This document shows positions 6,799 to 10,281 of a DNA stretch of 10,281 nt, one piece after another. The DNA lies in assembly GCA_018903185.1 (NCBI GenBank), contig JAHIQV010000460.1:1-10281 (forward strand), given 5' to 3'. The DNA comes from Gammaproteobacteria bacterium (GTDB taxonomy: Bacteria; Pseudomonadota; Gammaproteobacteria; Burkholderiales; Burkholderiaceae_C). The notes under the pieces are model-generated. The model worked only from the letters and a program-made list of their open reading frames with translations, did no database searches and was not told the origin of the DNA. Every line of letters begins with the position of its first letter. Position 1 is the stretch's first letter. Both the position numbers and the translations under genes were made by a program.

Positions 6799-8460
6799 TC
6801 AGAACTGGCTGTAGATCTGAACACTCGCCGTGTAACGCCGCTTTGCGTCGGGTAACTCACGCAACGCATAAGCGATCGTCACGCGCGCCGACAGGTGACG
6901 CCCCACGGCCGCTTCCACGCCCCAGCCCAGGCTGGTCAGGCGCTTGGTCTTGTCCTGGGTGGAGTCGGGCGGCAAGATCTGCTGAACCTGACCGGTGTCC
7001 ACAAAGAAAAAGCCCGCGGCCGAATACGCCTGACCGCCGCCATCGGCGGACGGACCCGTGATCGGGTGATGCAACTCCAGGCTCAGCAAAGCGCCCTGAT
7101 CACCCGAGAAAGAGCCCACGGGATAGCCGCGCACGCTGCCTTCTCCACCCAGGAAAAAATGCTCGCTGGATGGCAGCTCATCGCTGCTGGTGTGCTGCGC
7201 CGACAGAGCGCCTCGCAAAGCCCAGCCGCTGGCCAGGAACTGCGTTCGCCGCAAGGCCCCCCTGCCCACCGTGTAGCGCTTGCTCACACCAGCGCTTTTT
7301 GCATTGCCGCTGTAGAGCGAATAGCTCGTCAGCCACTGGCCCGAGTTGTCAGCCGACTGGTGCTCGACGCCCAGTTGCACATCCTGCGTGACGGTGCTGG
7401 ACAGAAAGACACCGCTGACCTTGTTCTCCACGTCGCGCTTGCGCAAACTGGCGAGCAGGTCGGTTTGCGACCGCTCCCCGAAATGGAGCGGTTGACGCAG
7501 CGACAGCGCGGTCGATGTGGATTCGCCCGTGATGTCCAGGGAGGCGAAGGGCCCGTATTTGAGCTCGGTGTTGTCCTGGTTGTGGGAGAGGTTCAGGCGC
7601 CCGCCCGACCGGCTGACCGGGATGCCGTAGTCAACGGAATAGCTCTTGAGACCGCTGGCGGACATCGCGGCCAGACTCAGCGAATCCCGCCAGCCCAACA
7701 GGCTCTGGTTGGAATAGGACAAGCCCAGGCGGGTTTCCCCCGTCACCTCGCTGCCGAGGTTGTCGACGCCGATGCGAAAGTTGTGCTGCTTGGGTTCGAC
7801 GATCCCGATTTCCAGATCGGTGCTGCCAAAACTCTGACCCGGCTTGAGTTCCGCGCGCAACTGCGCGGCGTTCGTGCGGTTGAAGCGCAACAGACTGGTC
7901 TGCAGGGTGGGCAGATCCACCAGCCGGCCGGGCTCGGCATCCACCCGGCTCAGGACGTAGCTGTCGCGCGTGGATGCATTGCCCTTGACCCGGATTTCAC
8001 CCAGCTTGCCTTCGACCAGCTGCAGGGTGATGGTGCCGCTCGACACATCCTGAGGCGGGATGATGGCGCGCGCGGTCACCACACCGCGCTCGCGATAGGC
8101 CGCGTTGACCTGCTCGGCCAGGCGCTGCAGGTCGGCAAAGCTGACTTCCTTGCCCACGAACGCATCGGCCAGCGCCTGGAGCTCTTCGGCCGAAAGCACC
8201 TCGGACGCTGGCGCAAACTTCACCGCATTGACCTTGAAGCGCACCTGGCTGGCCACCGGCGCCGTCGCAGGCGCTTTCGGGGCTTCGATCACCGGGGCAA
8301 CGGCCGGCGCCCGCTCCAGGCGCTCCTGCTCCAGGCGGCGCTGATCCTCCTCGATACGGCGTTGCTGCAAGGCGCCCGGGTCGGCCGACGGAGGGACGAC
8401 AACCTGGGCGTAGGTCGAACAAGTGACAAGGGCGGCCGCCGCCGCACAGCTGAGTTTCAT
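6799..8460 (-). CDS. TpsB outer-membrane transporter, ShlB/FhaC/HecB family (two-partner secretion)
   Basis: The product is a 553-residue outer-membrane protein that would export the TpsA encoded just upstream. MKLSCAAAAALVTCSTYA is a signal peptide, probably cut near residue 19. Residues 28-50 form a charged helix (QQRRIEEDQRRLEQERLE), and a Pro/Ala linker follows to about 70; this matches the pore-plugging helix and linker of FhaC. Two POTRA domains follow (about 72-150 and 153-223; the first ends ARAIIPPQDVSSGTITLQLVEG). A 16-strand barrel then runs to the C-terminal Phe553, the usual outer-membrane signature. The loop-6 motif is EGSVRGYPVGSF (VRGY at 443-446), and FFVDTGQV (485-492) is another family motif. 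The start was chosen for the signal peptide; the ATG overlaps the tpsA stop as TGATG, implying translational coupling. The gene is intact. Confidence 0.93.
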   Translation of the reverse strand: MKLSCAAAAALVTCSTYAQVVVPPSADPGALQQRRIEEDQRRLEQERLERAPAVAPVIEAPKAPATAPVASQVRFKVNAVKFAPASEVLSAEELQALADAFVGKEVSFADLQRLAEQVNAAYRERGVVTARAIIPPQDVSSGTITLQLVEGKLGEIRVKGNASTRDSYVLSRVDAEPGRLVDLPTLQTSLLRFNRTNAAQLRAELKPGQSFGSTDLEIGIVEPKQHNFRIGVDNLGSEVTGETRLGLSYSNQSLLGWRDSLSLAAMSASGLKSYSVDYGIPVSRSGGRLNLSHNQDNTELKYGPFASLDITGESTSTALSLRQPLHFGERSQTDLLASLRKRDVENKVSGVFLSSTVTQDVQLGVEHQSADNSGQWLTSYSLYSGNAKSAGVSKRYTVGRGALRRTQFLASGWALRGALSAQHTSSDELPSSEHFFLGGEGSVRGYPVGSFSGDQGALLSLELHHPITGPSADGGGQAYSAAGFFFVDTGQVQQILPPDSTQDKTKRLTSLGWGVEAAVGRHLSARVTIAYALRELPDAKRRYTASVQIYSQF

Positions 8461-10281
8461 CAGTTTTCTTCTTTGCATTTGGAGTTGTTGGAATCGCCAG
8501 CACCTTGCCCAGCCTCTGACTCGCATTCGTCACCGCCATTCACAGGCGTGCCCACATAGGTCACCAGATCCGCCAAGGCTTCGGCATCGCGTTGAACGTT
8601 TGCAATCCCGTCGGTCGGCGAAGGCAAACCACCCAGCACCGAGAGTTCGCGATCGGCCAGTTCGGCCGCACTCAGGTTGATGCCCATCGGGGTGATGGTT
8701 TCGTGTTGAAGATCGCGCGAGATCACAAAGGTATCGGTCAGGACGCGGTTGCCCGTGATGCCAAAAGCAAATGGATTGCCCGCCGAGTAGAGCTGTACGT
8801 CGAACGGCTGGATAAGCAGGTTGTTCTGATCGATCAGCAGCGAGGTTCTCGGATTGCTGACCGTCAACCGGTTGCCCACGCGCATGGCATCCACAAACAG
8901 GTCGCCAGCCAGGATGTTGATGTTGCCCGTTGAACTGGAGAACGCCTGCAAACGGAACGCAAAGGGGCTGTTCAGCGCCAGTTGCACATCCGACGCCATG
9001 CCGCCGCCAAAGCCGGTCACCGACCCACCCACGTCGCCAGCGCCAGAGCTGTTGACGCTCGCTGCAATGTTCTGGCCCGCGAGGTTCAGCCAGCTGCCGA
9101 CATTGAGCGTGCGGGCGGTCACCGAACGCGGCGCGCTGAGCGAAACCACATCGGCACTCGCCGTGCCCACATTGACGCTGCCACCGGTGGAGCCGGCCAC
9201 AAAACTGCCGTTGGTGGCGGTGCCCGTGCCCACATCGATGTTGCGCAGGGCGCTCAATATGATCGACCCCCGGCGAGCCAGCAGATTGCCCGCATCGACA
9301 GCGCCCCGGGCGCTGGCCAGGGTCACATCTTCTGCGGCCACCACACGGTTGGCGGTCACGCCCTGTTGACCCTCCATGGTCACCGACCCCCGCACCGAGC
9401 GGGTGTTGTCGGCGGTCACCGTACCGCGCGTGCTGATCAAAGACACATCGCGGCCTGCCGTCACCGTGCCGGTCTCGATATTGCCAGCGGTCTCCACCAT
9501 GAAGGCGCCACCCGTGCTCACCTCTTCGGTGCGGATGTCGCCCTCCTCGCTGTCGTACACCACCGTGCCACCCGCCGTCGTGCTGCCCGTGGTGATGTCG
9601 CCCCGGGCGATGAAGGTCACATCGCCGGTCGTGGCCTCCGTGGTGTCGGCCGAGATGGCGCCCGACGCTGCGGTCATCGTGACATCGATCCTGGCCCTGG
9701 TGAAGCCTGCGTCGATGTCGCCGCCGTCGGTGTTCAGCACCACGCTGCCGCCGGTGCTTTCGACCGACCCGGTCTGCACACCGGCCTCGCCGTCGATGCT
9801 CACGTCACCTTGTGCCAGCACGCTGCCCAGCCTGACCTGACCCGCGGCACTGGTCATCTGCACCGTCCCGCCGGCCACCGTGGTCGCGGCATCGATATCG
9901 CCCAGGGCGCCGAGCACCACGTCGCCTTCCGTGGCGGTCGTGGTGCCCGCGCTGATCGAGCCCGCTGCCGCCGTCATCGTGACGTTTCGCCGGGCCGTGG
10001 TGATATCGGCCACCACGTCACCGGCGTTGGAGTTCAGCGACACGCTGCCCGCCGTGCTCTCCACCGTGCCGGTTTGGACACCCGCCTGGCCGCTGACCGC
10101 GACATCGCCGGCAGCGGTGACGCTGGTCAGCTGCACGGTCCCTGTGGCACTGTTCATGTCCACCTTGCCGCCCGCCACCGTGGTGGTCGCCACGATATCG
10201 CCCAGAGCACCGAAATTCACGTCCCCGTCTGTGGCGGTGGTGGTGCCCGCGCTGATCGAGCCCGCTGCCGCCGTCATGGTG
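8460..10281 (-). CDS. TpsA exoprotein/adhesin, C-terminal part (5' end outside window)
   Basis: This is the last 607 codons of a large secreted protein; the frame is open through the right edge, so the Met at 10277 is internal. From 10277 to about 9080 it is a chain of 19-21-residue rungs, roughly xxGxVxxxxxxAxxxVxL, rich in Gly, Thr, Ala and Val, as expected for a right-handed beta-helix of the FhaB/HMW1 type. Five rungs make a 100-residue unit; boundaries fall exactly 300 bp apart (10277, 9977, 9677, 9377). A non-repetitive C-terminal region of about 200 residues follows, including NSPFAFRLQAFSSSTGNINI. The last 21 residues hold the only two visible cysteines, spaced C-x15-C (codons at 8523-8525 and 8475-8477). 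The N-terminal secretion (TPS) domain is not in view, so the call rests on the repeats and the adjoining tpsB. The likely role is cell-surface adhesion or aggregation; the target is unknown. Confidence 0.88.
   Translation of the reverse strand, partial: TMTAAAGSISAGTTTATDGDVNFGALGDIVATTTVAGGKVDMNSATGTVQLTSVTAAGDVAVSGQAGVQTGTVESTAGSVSLNSNAGDVVADITTARRNVTMTAAAGSISAGTTTATEGDVVLGALGDIDAATTVAGGTVQMTSAAGQVRLGSVLAQGDVSIDGEAGVQTGSVESTGGSVVLNTDGGDIDAGFTRARIDVTMTAASGAISADTTEATTGDVTFIARGDITTGSTTAGGTVVYDSEEGDIRTEEVSTGGAFMVETAGNIETGTVTAGRDVSLISTRGTVTADNTRSVRGSVTMEGQQGVTANRVVAAEDVTLASARGAVDAGNLLARRGSIILSALRNIDVGTGTATNGSFVAGSTGGSVNVGTASADVVSLSAPRSVTARTLNVGSWLNLAGQNIAASVNSSGAGDVGGSVTGFGGGMASDVQLALNSPFAFRLQAFSSSTGNINILAGDLFVDAMRVGNRLTVSNPRTSLLIDQNNLLIQPFDVQLYSAGNPFAFGITGNRVLTDTFVISRDLQHETITPMGINLSAAELADRELSVLGGLPSPTDGIANVQRDAEALADLVTYVGTPVNGGDECESEAGQGAGDSNNSKCKEEN
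9378..10281 (-). repeat. 300-bp tandem repeats within tpsA
   Basis: Three consecutive 300-bp units (10277-9978, 9977-9678, 9677-9378) encode 100 residues each. The first two share 69 of 100 residues by my hand alignment; the third is more diverged but keeps the exact length and the five-rung pattern. The same phase appears to carry on in a weaker fourth unit to about 9078. At the DNA level, 9931-9980 and 10231-10280 match at 48 of 50 bases. The array continues past the right edge. Confidence 0.9.

Noticed and set aside
6895..8559. 554-residue plus-strand frame
   Set aside because: It mirrors tpsB on the other strand, which has a signal peptide, POTRA domains, VRGY and a terminal Phe. The plus-strand product has no recognisable domain.
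8854..9840. Plus-strand frames of 171 and 154 residues opposite tpsA
   Set aside because: They are low-complexity Val/Pro/Thr/Ser-rich reverse readings of the tpsA repeats.
10108..10116. TAAG/AAAG motifs in TpsA resembling LapG cleavage sites, as in CdrA
   Set aside because: VTAAGD and MTAAAG fall inside regular beta-helix rungs and arise from the Ala/Thr/Gly-rich repeat. The C-terminal region, where a release site would be expected, has none.

Overview
The window looks like a high-GC betaproteobacterial chromosome, most likely Burkholderiales and probably Comamonadaceae. This rests on protein character, the strong G/C third-position bias (which opens long false antisense frames), and GC-rich spacer repeats of a kind I associate with that family. 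No rRNA, tRNA, CRISPR array, insertion sequence or phage gene was seen.

Bases 1-6640 are conserved housekeeping genes. In order: the 3' end of a GatB/YqeY-domain gene (+); pmbA/tldE (-), convergent with it; yjgA/darP and mog (+, three bases apart), divergent from pmbA; an slyD-type FKBP prolyl isomerase (+); cysE (-), convergent with slyD and directly downstream of trmJ (-); and suhB (+), divergent from trmJ. They serve protein quality control (PmbA), ribosome and tRNA maturation (DarP, TrmJ, possibly SuhB), molybdenum cofactor synthesis (Mog), folding and metal handling (SlyD) and cysteine synthesis (CysE).

Bases 6799-10281 are a two-partner secretion (type Vb) locus on the minus strand. 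A large tpsA exoprotein gene enters from beyond the right edge, and its stop codon shares one base with the start of tpsB, its outer-membrane transporter. The visible TpsA is a beta-helix of roughly 20-residue rungs arranged in exact 100-residue (300-bp) super-repeats. It ends in a tail carrying the only two cysteines in view, which suggests a surface-anchored HMW1/CdrA-like adhesin rather than a freely released one. suhB and tpsB converge on a 162-bp spacer with a hairpin.

The spacers carry repeats. Three copies of one two-hairpin element lie at about 297-369, 3157-3235 and 5471-5545, with a compensated base pair in one stem. A different, nested 108-bp inverted repeat lies between slyD and cysE. 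Apart from the TPS adhesin and these repeats, the region is ordinary, and I see no convincing evidence of a wholly new system.
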